DNA from: Oerskovia rustica
GTDB lineage: Bacteria > Actinomycetota > Actinomycetes > Actinomycetales > Cellulomonadaceae
Length of the DNA: 57,675 nucleotides
Direction of reading: 5' to 3'
Assembly: GCF_014836555.1 (NCBI RefSeq)
Contig: NZ_JACSQQ010000013.1
Location: forward strand, 63,260-120,934
Both the position numbers and the translations under genes were made by a program. Every line of letters begins with the position of its first letter. The stretch's first letter is position 1. Positions 42,252 through 50,749 of this stretch are shown here, piece by piece. A model generated the notes under the pieces. The model saw only the letters and a list, made by a program, of their open reading frames with translations, was not told the DNA's origin and did no database searches.

Positions 42252-43136
42252 TCAGGGCTGCAGGACCGGCCCGACCGCCCGAGCCCTCTCCGCCCGGGCG
42301 GTCGCGATCCGTACGACCGCGGCCATGCCGCCGTCGCCGTAGGTGGCGTCCTCGACCGGGACCTCCGGGTGGTCGAGGACCAGTCGCTCCCAGGTGTCAA
42401 GCCGCGCGGTCGACGCCGCCTCCTGCGCCAGGAGCACCGCGCGCAGGTGCTCCTCGAACAGCGGGCGGTGCCGGTCGACCAGGTGACCGTAGAGCTCGAG
42501 CCGCTTGTCCATGCTCCGCACGTTGGCCGAGGTCGGCGACGTGCGGTACTCGATCAGCGGTTCGGGCACGATCTCGATCCGCCCACCCGCCGAGAGCAGC
42601 GAGAGGAAGAAGTCCCAGTCCTCGAACCCGGCGCGCATGCGCTCGTCGTAGCCTCCGGCCGCGAGCCAGCGGTCGCGGCGCAGCATCACGGTGGCCGGCG
42701 AGGCGTTGCGGTGGAGGAAGTCGACGGCCGCTCCCCCGGCCGGGCGGGCGACCGCGTGGGCGACGCCGTGCATGCGCAGCCAGGACGAGGACCCGACGAC
42801 GTCGGGGTCCTCCTCGAGGAGCGCCGCGGTCCGCGCCACGAAGGTCTCGGCGAGGCGGTCGTCGCCGTCCAGGACGACCGCGAGCTCGGTCGTCAGCCGC
42901 GACAACCCGGCGTTGCGCGCCGCGCTCACGCCCGCGTTCTCCTGGCGCAGGACGCGCACCGCCTCGTGACCGGCGAGCGCGTCGAGGACCGCGAGGGACC
43001 GGGCGTCCGTCGACCCGTCGTCGACCACGACGACCTCGTCGGGTGCGCGCGTCTGCCGCAGCACCGACTCGACGGCCTCACGCACCAGGTCTCCCTGGTC
43101 GAACCCGGTCACGACCACGCCCACGGTTGCTCGCAC
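42252..43136 (-). CDS. family 2 glycosyltransferase
   Basis: A 294-residue GT-A fold glycosyltransferase. The nucleotide-sugar motif is VVVVDDGSTDARS, followed by NAGVSAARNAGLS and the metal-binding LDGDD (D-x-D equivalent), with the acceptor loop containing GFEDWDFFLSLLSAG (E-D-W-D). No membrane helix is present, so it is cytoplasmic or peripheral. GTG 43136 lies six bases after TAGCAT (minus strand, 43148-43143), another probable leaderless start. It converges with the ABC-F gene with one base between stops. The substrate is unknown. Confidence 0.88.
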   Translation of the reverse strand: MRATVGVVVTGFDQGDLVREAVESVLRQTRAPDEVVVVDDGSTDARSLAVLDALAGHEAVRVLRQENAGVSAARNAGLSRLTTELAVVLDGDDRLAETFVARTAALLEEDPDVVGSSSWLRMHGVAHAVARPAGGAAVDFLHRNASPATVMLRRDRWLAAGGYDERMRAGFEDWDFFLSLLSAGGRIEIVPEPLIEYRTSPTSANVRSMDKRLELYGHLVDRHRPLFEEHLRAVLLAQEAASTARLDTWERLVLDHPEVPVEDATYGDGGMAAVVRIATARAERARAVGPVLQP

Positions 43137-43142
43137 GCAAAG

Positions 43143-43148
43143 ATGCTA
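43143..43148 (-). promoter_or_regulatory. -10 element of the glycosyltransferase gene
   Basis: TAGCAT on the minus strand, six bases before the GTG start, fitting the TANNNT leaderless pattern seen for several genes in this window. Confidence 0.45.
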
Positions 43149-43161
43149 GCGACCTCGCGGG

Positions 43162-43416
43162 ATGCGACGTCCCGGCACGCACGTGACGGTGCACTGTCGG
43201 CTCGTGGGCGACGCCTGGACCCGAGCCACGGGGCGTGACGACGAGGACTACTACGAGGCGCGGGAGACCGCCGCGCCACCCGCCGCGGAACCGGACACCG
43301 ACGGCGGTGGGACGCCGGTCGGTGCCTCGACCCGCCCGGCCGGTGAGAGCTGGGACTTCGACGACGAGGACGAGAACCGCCGTCGGCTCCCCCGGCTCGC
43401 GGCGCTCTTCTCCTGA
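43162..43416 (+). CDS. small acidic hypothetical protein
   Basis: An 84-residue ORF divergent from the glycosyltransferase gene. It begins MRRPGTHVTVHCRLVGDAW, has an acidic centre (GRDDEDYYEARETAAPP), a Pro/Thr/Gly-rich stretch and an acidic-then-basic end (SWDFDDEDENRRRLPRLAALFS). The charge pattern and codon use look protein-coding, but there is no clear ribosome site and I recognise no family. The DEDYYEA and WDFDDEDENRRR blocks could be binding motifs. Moderate doubt remains. Confidence 0.45.
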   Translation: MRRPGTHVTVHCRLVGDAWTRATGRDDEDYYEARETAAPPAAEPDTDGGGTPVGASTRPAGESWDFDDEDENRRRLPRLAALFS

Positions 43417-43498
43417 CCAGCGCTCCCCCGGCACCGCCGCCGTCCGGTCGGCGGTGCCATGCACGAGACCTGGCCGCCCTGGCGAGACCGGTTCCGTT

Positions 43499-43556
43499 CG
43501 AGATCGGGCTCGTTGTCGCCTCAGCCGCTCCGGAAGCGACAACCAGCCCGATCTCG
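43499..43556. repeat. long imperfect palindrome between convergent genes
   Basis: Left arm 43499-43519 and right arm 43536-43556 pair as 12 bp, one mismatch and 8 bp around a 16-base loop. The ends are CGAGAT and ATCTCG, as in the element at 14077-14137. There is no T tract. It separates the small hypothetical gene from the oppositely directed membrane-protein gene and is probably a bidirectional terminator. Confidence 0.8.
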
Positions 43557-43630
43557 CGGGAGCGGTGATCCGGCAGCCAACCGTGCTTCGACCACCCCCG
43601 CAGGTCCGGGCTCGTCCCCGCGAGACCTCG

Positions 43631-44182
43631 TCAGTCGTCCTCGGACGCCGGGACCAGGCCTCCGAGGGCCGCCGCGGCGGCGCCCAGGACGAGTCCCACG
43701 CGCAGGTGCGGTGCGCGCACCCCGCGGGCACGCATGCGCTCGCCCCAGCGGTACGCCCCCTTCTCGCCGACGACGGCGAACGCCGTCGTGGCCCCGAGGA
43801 CGGCGGCGGCCCCGACGACGATCGCGACCTTCCCGCCCGGGGTGATCTCGACCGGCGTGAGGGAGTGCAGCGTGTTGTCCGGGGCGTCGTCGGACGCCTG
43901 CTCCCAGAGCGCCGTCGTGCCTGCCGCGGCGTCGGTGCCCTCGGTGTCCCGCAGGGCGTCGCGGACCTTGCGGACGCCGTCGATCGCCTGACGGCCCTCG
44001 CCGGTCCGGAGGAGCACCACAGCGCCGGCGACCCCGCAGGCCGTCTTGAGGAGCGCCCGGGTCCCGCGCCGTTCGACGAGGTCGGGCACGGTGTACCAGG
44101 CCGCCGTCATGAGCCCGTAGACCGCACCGGCGCGTGCGTCGAACGTCCATGGGCGGGTGGTCTCGGTCTGCTGCACCGGCAT
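43631..44182 (-). CDS. hypothetical membrane protein
   Basis: A 183-residue protein of unknown function. It has short hydrophobic segments at about 16-33 (AVYGLMTAAWYTVPDLV), 42-56 (LLKTACGVAGAVVLL), 114-135 (KVAIVVGAAAVLGATTAFAVV) and 158-176 (RVGLVLGAAAAALGGLV), so three or four helices. A soluble acidic loop lies between the second and third (GIRKVRDAL-like, DTEGTDAAAGTTALWEQASDDAPD). The ATG at 44182 begins MPVQQTETTRPW. The intergenic side upstream is 246 bases. I recognise no partner. Confidence 0.6.
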   Translation of the reverse strand: MPVQQTETTRPWTFDARAGAVYGLMTAAWYTVPDLVERRGTRALLKTACGVAGAVVLLRTGEGRQAIDGVRKVRDALRDTEGTDAAAGTTALWEQASDDAPDNTLHSLTPVEITPGGKVAIVVGAAAVLGATTAFAVVGEKGAYRWGERMRARGVRAPHLRVGLVLGAAAAALGGLVPASEDD

Positions 44183-44428
44183 CGCTTCGTCCCTGCTGTG
44201 CGTCGTGCGCACGCTCGTTCGTCCCGGACATCCACCGGCCTGCTTCGCCGGTGCCGTGCTCACGGGCTGTCGTGAATCACCAACGAGGCACCTGTCCGGT
44301 TCGTTCCACCCTCTGCCCACCGCCCGAGGCGCACCGCGCGCCGGCCCCCAAGGCCCCGTGACCACCCTCACGGTCGCGGGACGCACATCCGTGTCCGACA
44401 CCGGCCGCACGTGTGGTCTCCTGGGGCG
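44183..44428. other. divergent intergenic region, nothing recognised
   Basis: Promoters for the membrane protein and the reductase must lie here. No strong palindrome, repeat or riboswitch-like core is visible by eye. Confidence 0.4.
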
Positions 44429-45352
44429 ATGAGCGACTGGACGACGAAGACCACGACGGTGCACGGCAGCATGCGGGAGGTCGCCGTGCTCGGCGCCGGC
44501 GGGGTCGGCGGCCTCGTCGGGGCGCTGCTCGCCCGCGCCGGTGACGCGGCGGTGACGTTCGTGGCGCGTGACGAGACGGCGGCCTCCCTGCGCGAGCACG
44601 GACTGCACGTCCGCAGCGGGCAGCTCGGTGACGTCGAGGTCGCCGCCCGGGCGACGGCGCAGCTCACCGAACCGGTCGACGTGCTGCTCGTCGCGGTCAA
44701 GGCGACCGGACTGACGGACGCCCTCGACCGCGTCGCCCCCGAGGCGCTCGCGGGCGCGGTCGTCGTGCCGCTGCTCAACGGCGTCGAGCACCTGGACGTG
44801 CTGCGCAGCCGGTACGGCTCCGAGCGGGTCGTCCCTGCGGTGATCCGGGTCGAGGCGACGCGCGTCGCGCCGGGAGAGATCGTGCACGGCAGCCCGTTCG
44901 TGGAGATCGATCTCGCCCCGGGCGACGCACCGGCGGACGCGGTCGACACCGTGCGCGACCTCCTCGCGCGCGCCGGGGTCACGGTACGGGTGCGGCCCGA
45001 CGAGGCCGCGCTCGTATGGGCCAAGCTGTCCTTCCTGGCGCCGCTGGCCCTGCTCACGACACGCCACCGCGCGACGATCGGCGAGGTGCGCACGGCCCAC
45101 CGGGACGAGCTCGAGGCTCTGGTCGCCGAGGTCGCGGCGGTCGCGACGGCGTCGGGCGCCCCGTCGGACCCCGCCGCGTCGTTGGCCCTGTACGACCGGT
45201 TCCCCGCCGGCGCCCGTTCCTCGATGGAGCGCGACGCCGAGGCGGGCCGACCGCTCGAGGTCGACGCGATCGGTGGCGCCGTCGCACGTGCCGCCGCTCG
45301 CCACGGCGTCGCGGCGCCGCGCACGGCCCGGCTCGTCGCCGAGCTCTCCTGA
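44429..45352 (+). CDS. panE: ketopantoate reductase family protein
   Basis: A 307-residue NADPH-dependent 2-dehydropantoate 2-reductase-like enzyme (pantothenate pathway, or a related reductase). The nucleotide loop is VAVLGAGGVGGLVGALLARAG, and the conserved K in LLVAVKATGLTDAL and the N-G-V of PLLNGVEHLD are in place. The C-terminal helical domain has VWAKLSFLAPLALLTTRHR with the catalytic lysine, and SSMERDAEAGRPLEVDAIGG. Starts at 44429 and 44471 are both possible; the family usually begins right at the MREVAVLGAGG of the later one. No pan genes are nearby. Confidence 0.85.
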   Translation: MSDWTTKTTTVHGSMREVAVLGAGGVGGLVGALLARAGDAAVTFVARDETAASLREHGLHVRSGQLGDVEVAARATAQLTEPVDVLLVAVKATGLTDALDRVAPEALAGAVVVPLLNGVEHLDVLRSRYGSERVVPAVIRVEATRVAPGEIVHGSPFVEIDLAPGDAPADAVDTVRDLLARAGVTVRVRPDEAALVWAKLSFLAPLALLTTRHRATIGEVRTAHRDELEALVAEVAAVATASGAPSDPAASLALYDRFPAGARSSMERDAEAGRPLEVDAIGGAVARAAARHGVAAPRTARLVAELS

Positions 45353-45414
45353 CACCGTCCCGGACGGCGCGGTCCCGCACGCTGACGGGCAGGACGGCGC
45401 CCGCGCCGCACGCG

Positions 45415-45861
45415 CTACCAGTCGGCGGGCACGACCCAGTGCCGGGGTGCTCTCTCGTGCTCCAGGAGCCTGCGCTGGGCACGATGGCAGTGCTGTGCAC
45501 GCTGCTCGGCGGTCAGACCGTCGAGCCAGGCGACGTACCGCCGTTCGAGGCTACGGAACCGCGCTCGACCGAGTGCGAACACGGTGATCGAGACCAGCCA
45601 GTGGGCCGCGAGCATGGCCGCGAGCAGCAGCGCGGCCACGGGCAGCGAGACGACCGGGTGTGCCTGCAGCCCGCACCACAGGACGACGATGACGGCGCCG
45701 AGCTGGCTCACGCTCGCGGCGAGCAGCCACCCGCTGGTCAGTGGCCCGTGCAGTCCGGCCCGGTGCCGGCACGGGACGAGGGTCGACTCGTGCGCGTCCA
45801 GGGGCGGGTAGATCTCTGGCACGTCGACCGCGCTCGCCGAGGACCTCACCATGTCGCTCAC
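45415..45861 (-). CDS. two-helix membrane protein at the end of the nar-moa unit
   Basis: A 148-residue protein of unknown function, with two hydrophobic helices (about 44-66 and 71-95) after a 40-residue N-terminus containing PPLDAHESTLVPCRHRAGL, and a basic C-terminal tail (RARFRSLERRYVAWLDGLTAEQRAQHCHRAQRRLLEHER). Conserved-looking His/Cys residues suggest metal or haem could be involved, which is speculation. GTG 45861 overlaps the moaD stop as GTGA, so it is translated with molybdenum-cofactor genes. A second start (ATG 45852) is three codons in. Confidence 0.65.
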   Translation of the reverse strand: MSDMVRSSASAVDVPEIYPPLDAHESTLVPCRHRAGLHGPLTSGWLLAASVSQLGAVIVVLWCGLQAHPVVSLPVAALLLAAMLAAHWLVSITVFALGRARFRSLERRYVAWLDGLTAEQRAQHCHRAQRRLLEHERAPRHWVVPADW

Positions 45862-46112
45862 CCGCCGGCGAAGGGTGGCAGGACGTCGATCGTCACCGGA
45901 CCGGCGACGGCGGCGGCCGCCGCCTCGGGGCGCAGCGCGCGGCCGTCCTGGAGGTACAAGCAGACGACCTGCACGCGTCGCATCGGCTCGCCGTGCCGAC
46001 GCGCGCTGACGCGGAGCGCGGCGGCCGGGCTCTCGGTCTCGATCACCTCCTCGTCGAGGCCGTTCGCCGCGGCGCGGGCCGCGGCGTAGTAGCGCAGGGT
46101 GATGGCGGGCAT
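45858..46112 (-). CDS. moaD: MoaD/ThiS-type molybdopterin synthase small subunit
   Basis: An 84-residue ubiquitin-fold protein ending LPPFAGG; the terminal Gly-Gly is adenylated and thiocarboxylated to deliver sulfur to molybdopterin precursor. It begins MPAITLRYYAAARAAANGLDEEVIE, as in MoaD. ATG 46112 has a strong AAGGAG seven bases upstream. It follows moaA by 46 bases on the same strand and would pair with the MoaE encoded upstream. Confidence 0.9.
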   Translation of the reverse strand: MPAITLRYYAAARAAANGLDEEVIETESPAAALRVSARRHGEPMRRVQVVCLYLQDGRALRPEAAAAAVAGPVTIDVLPPFAGG

Positions 46113-46158
46113 CTCGTCACTCCTTGTCGTACGGGGTCGGTGCGGTCTCGGGTGGGAG

Positions 46159-47310
46159 CTATCCCCCGATCGCGGACATGCCGCGCTCGGGCTGGCGGAA
46201 GCCGGCGCTGCCGATGGCGTGCCCGGCGGCCTTGGTGCGGACCGCGAGGCCGAGCGCTGCCGCGATCCGGTCGTCGTCGGCTCCTGCACGCAGGAGCGTC
46301 CGTAGGTCGGTCTCCTCGCGCGCGAACAGGCAGCTGCGGAGCTGGCCGTCGGACGTGAGGCGGATCCGGTCGCACGCGCCGCAGAAGGGGCGCGTCACGG
46401 ACGCCACGATCCCGACGACCGCGTCGGTGCCGTCGACCGTCCACCGCTCGGCCGGGGCCGCGCCGCGCGCCTGCACGGGGACCAGCTCGAACGACCGGTC
46501 GAGCGACGCGAGCACCTCGTCGGCCGTGACCATGCCCTCGCGGGTCCAGCTCCGGCCCGCGTCGAGCGGCATCTGCTCGATGAACCGCAGCTCGTAGCCG
46601 CGGTCGAGCGCGAACCGCAGCAGGTCGACCGTCTCGTCGTCGTTGACGCCCCGCACGAGGACGGCGTTGAGCTTGGTTCCGGTGAACCCTGCCCGGTCGG
46701 CGGCCGCGAGCCCGTCGAGCGCCTGGTCCAGGCGGTCGCGCCGCGTCAGCTGCGCGTACCGGTCGCGCCGCAGGGTGTCGAGCGACATGTTGAGCCGGCT
46801 CAGCCCCGCGGCGCGCAGCGGGCCTGCGAGCGCCGGCAGCCGCAGCCCGTTGGTGGTCATCGACACCTCGGGGGCGCCGGGGAGCGCGGCCAGGCCCGCC
46901 ACGATCTCGACGATGTCGGGGCGCAGCAGCGGTTCGCCGCCCGTGAGGCGGATCTCCTCGATGCCGTGCCGGACCGCGACGGCCGCGACGCGGGTCGTCT
47001 CGGCGACCGTGAGCAGCTCGTCGGAGGGCAGCCAAGGCATCCCCTCGGCCGGCATGCAGTAGGTGCACCGCAGGGAGCAGCGGTCGGTCAGGGAGATGCG
47101 CAGGTCGCGGTGGCGCCGTCCGAACCGGTCGACGAGGCCGGGGGCGTCCCGTCGGTCCGTGCCCGACGGCGTCGCGCGCCGAGGCACCTGACCTCCCGAC
47201 GGCGTCGCCCGCCCCGGGTCCGCGCGACCGGACGCGACGTGCTCGGCGGGGGCGGCGCCGTCGGGCAGGAGATCCCCGACCGTGCGCTCGACCGTGGGCG
47301 CGATGCTCAC
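46159..47310 (-). CDS. moaA: GTP 3',8-cyclase MoaA
   Basis: A 383-residue radical-SAM enzyme that converts GTP to the first molybdopterin intermediate. The SAM cluster motif C-x3-C-x2-C is C78, C82, C85 in DRCSLRCTYCMP. The C-terminal cluster Cys are in RPFCGACDRIRLTSDGQLRSCLF, and the protein ends with the functional Gly-Gly (SAIGG). The first 60 residues are an unusual low-complexity extension containing two RATPSG repeats. GTG 47310 overlaps the moaE stop as GTGA, which supports this start despite the extension; a shorter start near residue 60 cannot be excluded. Confidence 0.94.
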   Translation of the reverse strand: MSIAPTVERTVGDLLPDGAAPAEHVASGRADPGRATPSGGQVPRRATPSGTDRRDAPGLVDRFGRRHRDLRISLTDRCSLRCTYCMPAEGMPWLPSDELLTVAETTRVAAVAVRHGIEEIRLTGGEPLLRPDIVEIVAGLAALPGAPEVSMTTNGLRLPALAGPLRAAGLSRLNMSLDTLRRDRYAQLTRRDRLDQALDGLAAADRAGFTGTKLNAVLVRGVNDDETVDLLRFALDRGYELRFIEQMPLDAGRSWTREGMVTADEVLASLDRSFELVPVQARGAAPAERWTVDGTDAVVGIVASVTRPFCGACDRIRLTSDGQLRSCLFAREETDLRTLLRAGADDDRIAAALGLAVRTKAAGHAIGSAGFRQPERGMSAIGG

Positions 47311-47759
47311 AGCGCCCCGACCCACTCGTGCGTGCCGTCGGCGAAGACCTGGCGCTTCCACACGGGCAGTGCCGCCTTGACCTCCTCGACCAGGTCGCCG
47401 CACGCCGCGAAGGCCTGGGCGCGGTGCGCCGAGGACACGGCAGCGACGAGCGCGACGTCGCCGATCGCCAGGTCGCCCACGCGGTGGGACACCGCGACCC
47501 GGACGGCGCCCGAGCGGGCGGCGACCCGTGCCGCGATCTCGCCCAGGACGCGGTCCGCGTCGGGGTGCGCCTCGTACGTGAGCGCGGCGACGGACCGGCC
47601 GCCGTCGTGGTCGCGCACGACGCCCGCAAAGGTCACGACGGCACCGGCGTGGGCCGAGGCCACCGCGCGCTCGTGCGCGGCCACGTCGAGGACGGACTCC
47701 CCCACGCCTGTGAGGACGACGCGTGCGAGCATGGCGACGTCGGCTCGGTCCGCGCTCAT
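47307..47759 (-). CDS. moaE: molybdopterin synthase large subunit MoaE
   Basis: A 150-residue catalytic subunit of molybdopterin synthase. Landmarks: GAVVTFAGVVRDHDGGRSVAALTYEAHPDAD, the RVGDLAIGDVALVAAVSSAHRAQAFAACGDLVEEVKAALPVWKRQVFADGTHEWVG block, with the active-site lysines in EVKAALPVWKRQ. The ATG at 47759 overlaps the narI stop and its stop overlaps moaA, physically joining cofactor synthesis to the nitrate reductase operon. Confidence 0.95.
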   Translation of the reverse strand: MSADRADVAMLARVVLTGVGESVLDVAAHERAVASAHAGAVVTFAGVVRDHDGGRSVAALTYEAHPDADRVLGEIAARVAARSGAVRVAVSHRVGDLAIGDVALVAAVSSAHRAQAFAACGDLVEEVKAALPVWKRQVFADGTHEWVGAL

Positions 47760-48463
47760 GCCCTCACCTTGCCCCGCCCGGCCGTCGCGGAGCGCTGCCG
47801 GTAGACCACGTACGGTCGGGCCAGGTACGCCACGGGCACCGACCAGACGTGCACGAGCCGCGTGAAGGGCCAGATCGCGAGGAGCAGGCACGCGAGCACC
47901 GCGTGCCAGCCGTAGACCGCGGGCGCCGAGGAGATGAGCGACGGGTCGGGCTGCAGGACGAAGAGCTGGCGGAACCAGACCGAGACGGTCCCCCGGTACT
48001 CGTAGCCCGAGCCGAACACGTTGATCGCCACGGTCTGCCACATGCCGACCCCGATCTCGACCGTGAGCAGGAGGTACAGGACCCGGTCCATGGGGGTCGT
48101 GACGACGCGGATGCGGTCGGAGACGTAGAACCGGCGCAGCAGCAGGATCACGAGGCCCGCGCACAGCAGCACGCCCGCGACCGTCCCGGCTGCGACCGCG
48201 ACCACGTGGTACGTGTGGTCGGAGATCCCGAGGGCCTGCGTCCACGACGTCGGGATCAGGAGCCCCGCGGCGTGGCCGAGGATCGCGAACAGCGCCCCGA
48301 AGTGGAACAGGGGCGAGCCCCACGCGAGCCACCGCTTCTCGAGCACCTGGCTCGTGCGGGTCGTCCAGCCGAACTGGTCGCGGCGGTACCTCCAGACGTG
48401 CCCGACGACGAAGATCGCGAGGCAGACGTACGGCAGCACCACGAAGAGGAGGGTGTCCCACAT
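47756..48463 (-). CDS. narI: respiratory nitrate reductase gamma subunit NarI
   Basis: A 235-residue membrane cytochrome b that takes electrons from menaquinol to NarGH. Five helices are apparent. Haem-ligand histidines are expected in the second and fifth helices; candidates are FHFGALFAILGHAAGLLIP and GWHAVLACLLLAIWPFTRLVHVWSVP. The conserved RYRRDQFGWTTRTSQVLEKRWLAWGSPLFHFG stretch follows helix 1. The ATG at 48463 is three bases after the narJ stop, and its TGA overlaps moaE. Confidence 0.95.
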   Translation of the reverse strand: MWDTLLFVVLPYVCLAIFVVGHVWRYRRDQFGWTTRTSQVLEKRWLAWGSPLFHFGALFAILGHAAGLLIPTSWTQALGISDHTYHVVAVAAGTVAGVLLCAGLVILLLRRFYVSDRIRVVTTPMDRVLYLLLTVEIGVGMWQTVAINVFGSGYEYRGTVSVWFRQLFVLQPDPSLISSAPAVYGWHAVLACLLLAIWPFTRLVHVWSVPVAYLARPYVVYRQRSATAGRGKVRA

Positions 48464-48466
48464 GTG

Positions 48467-49225
48467 TCAGCGTCCTTCCGGGGCGCAGGTGAATTCCGGG
48501 GGGCCGAAGGGCGCGCCGGCCGTGTCCGTCCAGCTCGCTCCCCCGTAGGGCATCGAGGCGATCTCGAGCCCCGCGTCGTCGGTGGGCGGTCCGGTGAGCG
48601 CGAGCTGGTCGACCTCGCCGCGCTGGCGCTCGGACACGGGCCCCAGGAGGTCGCTCACGGCCTCGAGGATCTCGCGGTAGTGCGAGCCGCGGTCGGCGAG
48701 CGAGCGGCGGATGAGCTCGATCCCGCCCCGGTGGGTCCGCAGCGGTGCCTCGCCCGCCCCGGTCCCGGCGCGCGAGGCGAACTCGAGCACCATGGGCAGG
48801 TAGTCGGGCAGCTCGGCGTCGTCGGGCGCGAACCCGCACGCGCGGTAGCGCTGCTTGAGCGCGAGGAGCGCCATGCCGCGCTGGCGCGTGTCGCCGTGCA
48901 GGTAGTAGCTGAGGAACAGCGACGACTTGCGGCGCAGGTCGAACGTCTCGACGTAGTGGGCCCGCGCGGCGCGCGGCTCCGTCCGCGCGTGCTGGTCCCA
49001 GAACGCGCGCAGGTGCGCAGCCGGGGCCGACTCGGGCAGGGCCGCGACGGCCGCGCCGAGCTCGTCGGCGTCGGCATACCAGGCGTCGTCGGGGTAGGCG
49101 AGCAGGATGCTGGCCAGGGCCAGCACGTCGGCCCGGGCGGGGACCTCGACGAGGTCCCTGCGCCGCGAGCGCCGCAGGAGCGGGACGAACGCGCGCCTGC
49201 CCGACGGCGGAGCCTGGGTCGTCAT
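48467..49225 (-). CDS. narJ: nitrate reductase molybdenum-cofactor assembly chaperone NarJ
   Basis: A 252-residue cytoplasmic chaperone needed for cofactor insertion into NarG. The core includes ALASILLAYPDDAWYAD, THYVETFDL-like (AHYVETFDLRRKSSLFLSYYLHGDTRQRGMALLALK) and DELPDYLPMVLEFA. The C-terminal 40 residues extend beyond the E. coli protein. The ATG at 49225 overlaps the narH stop as ATGA. Standard GHJI order. Confidence 0.94.
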   Translation of the reverse strand: MTTQAPPSGRRAFVPLLRRSRRRDLVEVPARADVLALASILLAYPDDAWYADADELGAAVAALPESAPAAHLRAFWDQHARTEPRAARAHYVETFDLRRKSSLFLSYYLHGDTRQRGMALLALKQRYRACGFAPDDAELPDYLPMVLEFASRAGTGAGEAPLRTHRGGIELIRRSLADRGSHYREILEAVSDLLGPVSERQRGEVDQLALTGPPTDDAGLEIASMPYGGASWTDTAGAPFGPPEFTCAPEGR

Positions 49226-50748
49226 GACGGCCTCCGGACCTGCAGGGGGACGGAGACCGGCCCACCGCGCGTGGAGGCCGCGCTCATGCCGGGCCCGCCC
49301 GGGTTGTCGAGCGAGCAGCCCGAGGCCCACGACGCCATCTCGGCCGCGTCCTCCTTGTGCGCCGCGGGGATGACGTAGCGGTCCTCCATCTTGGCGATGG
49401 CCAGGAGCCGGTAGAGCTCCTCGACGTCCTCGGCCGAGTACCCGACCTGGTCGAGCAGGTCCTGGTCGACCTCCCCGGTCAGCGTGCGCCGCCGCATGTG
49501 GCTGCGCATGGCCGCGAGCTTCATGAGGACCCCCGCGACGACGTCGACGTCCCCGGCCGAGAAGAGGCTCGCGAGGTACTCGAGCGGGATGCGCAGCGAG
49601 GCGATGGTGTGGAACACGTCGTCGGCGTCGGCGTCGTCCTTGCCGAGCTCGGTCGTGACGTCCAGGACGGGCGAGAGCGGCGGCACGTACCAGACCATGG
49701 GCATGGTCCGGTACTCGGGGTGCAGCGGCAGGGCGACCTTGAACTTCTGGACGAGCTGCCAGATCGGCGATCGCTGGGCCGCGCCGATCCAGTCCTCGGC
49801 GATCCCGGCTGCCCGGGCCGCCGCGACGACCTCGGGGTCGGTGGGGTCGAGGAAGACCGAGCGCTGGGCGTCGAGCAGGTCCTTCGGGTCCTGGACGGAC
49901 GCCGCGGCCTCGACCGCGTCGGCGTCGTAGAGCACGAGGCCGATGTACCGCAGGCGGCCCACGCACGTCTCGGCGCACACGGTCGGCTGCCCCGCCTCGA
50001 TGCGCGGGAAGCAGAACGTGCACTTCTCGGCCTTGCCCGTCTGGTGGTTGACGTAGACCTTCTTGTACGGGCAGGCCGAGACGCACATGCGCCACCCGCG
50101 GCACGCGTCCTGGTCGACGAGCACGATCCCGTCCTCGACGCGCTTGTACATGGCCGACGACGGGCAGGCCGAGACGCACGCGGGGTTCAGGCAGTGCTCG
50201 CAGATCCGGGGCAGGTGGAACATGAACGTCTGCTCGAACGAGAGCTGGACCTTGTCGACCATCGACGCGAGGTTGGGGTCCTTCGACGCGATCTGCGGCG
50301 AGCCGCCCAGGTCGTCGTCCCAGTTGGGACCCCACGTGATCTTCATGTCCTTGCCCGTGATCGCGCTCTTGGGGCGTGCGACCGGGATCTGCGGCGAGTT
50401 CGCCGGCGCGGAGATCAGCTGGTCGAAGTCGTACGTCGCGGGCTCGTAGTAGTCGTCGAGCCCCGGGAGGTCGGGGTTCGCGAAGATCGACGCGAGGCGG
50501 CGCAGCCGCCCGCCCGAGCGGAGCCGGAGCCGTCCCTTGCGGTCGAGCTCCCAGCCGCCGTGCCAGCGGTCCTGGTCCTCGTACCCGCGCGGGTACCCCG
50601 TCCCGGGCTTGGTCTCGACGTTGTTGAACCACACGTACTCGACGCCGTCGCGGTTCGTCCACGTCTGCTTGCACGTCACCGAGCACGTGTGGCACCCGAT
50701 GCACTTGTCGAGGTTCATGACCATCGCCACCTGCGACATGACCCGCAT
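49222..50748 (-). CDS. narH: respiratory nitrate reductase beta subunit NarH
   Basis: A 508-residue iron-sulfur subunit relaying electrons from NarI to NarG. Four Cys clusters are visible: KCIGCHTCSVTC near the start, CEHCLNPACVSACP, CRGWRMCVSACP (Trp in place of one Cys, the [3Fe-4S] site) and CTFCFPRIEAGQPTVCAETCVG. It starts at ATG 50748 (MRVMSQVAMVMNLDKC), one base after the narG stop, and overlaps narJ. The C-terminal end contains a CSLDNPGGPGMS segment. Cytoplasmic face of the membrane. Confidence 0.96.
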   Translation of the reverse strand: MRVMSQVAMVMNLDKCIGCHTCSVTCKQTWTNRDGVEYVWFNNVETKPGTGYPRGYEDQDRWHGGWELDRKGRLRLRSGGRLRRLASIFANPDLPGLDDYYEPATYDFDQLISAPANSPQIPVARPKSAITGKDMKITWGPNWDDDLGGSPQIASKDPNLASMVDKVQLSFEQTFMFHLPRICEHCLNPACVSACPSSAMYKRVEDGIVLVDQDACRGWRMCVSACPYKKVYVNHQTGKAEKCTFCFPRIEAGQPTVCAETCVGRLRYIGLVLYDADAVEAAASVQDPKDLLDAQRSVFLDPTDPEVVAAARAAGIAEDWIGAAQRSPIWQLVQKFKVALPLHPEYRTMPMVWYVPPLSPVLDVTTELGKDDADADDVFHTIASLRIPLEYLASLFSAGDVDVVAGVLMKLAAMRSHMRRRTLTGEVDQDLLDQVGYSAEDVEELYRLLAIAKMEDRYVIPAAHKEDAAEMASWASGCSLDNPGGPGMSAASTRGGPVSVPLQVRRPS

Positions 50749-50749
50749 C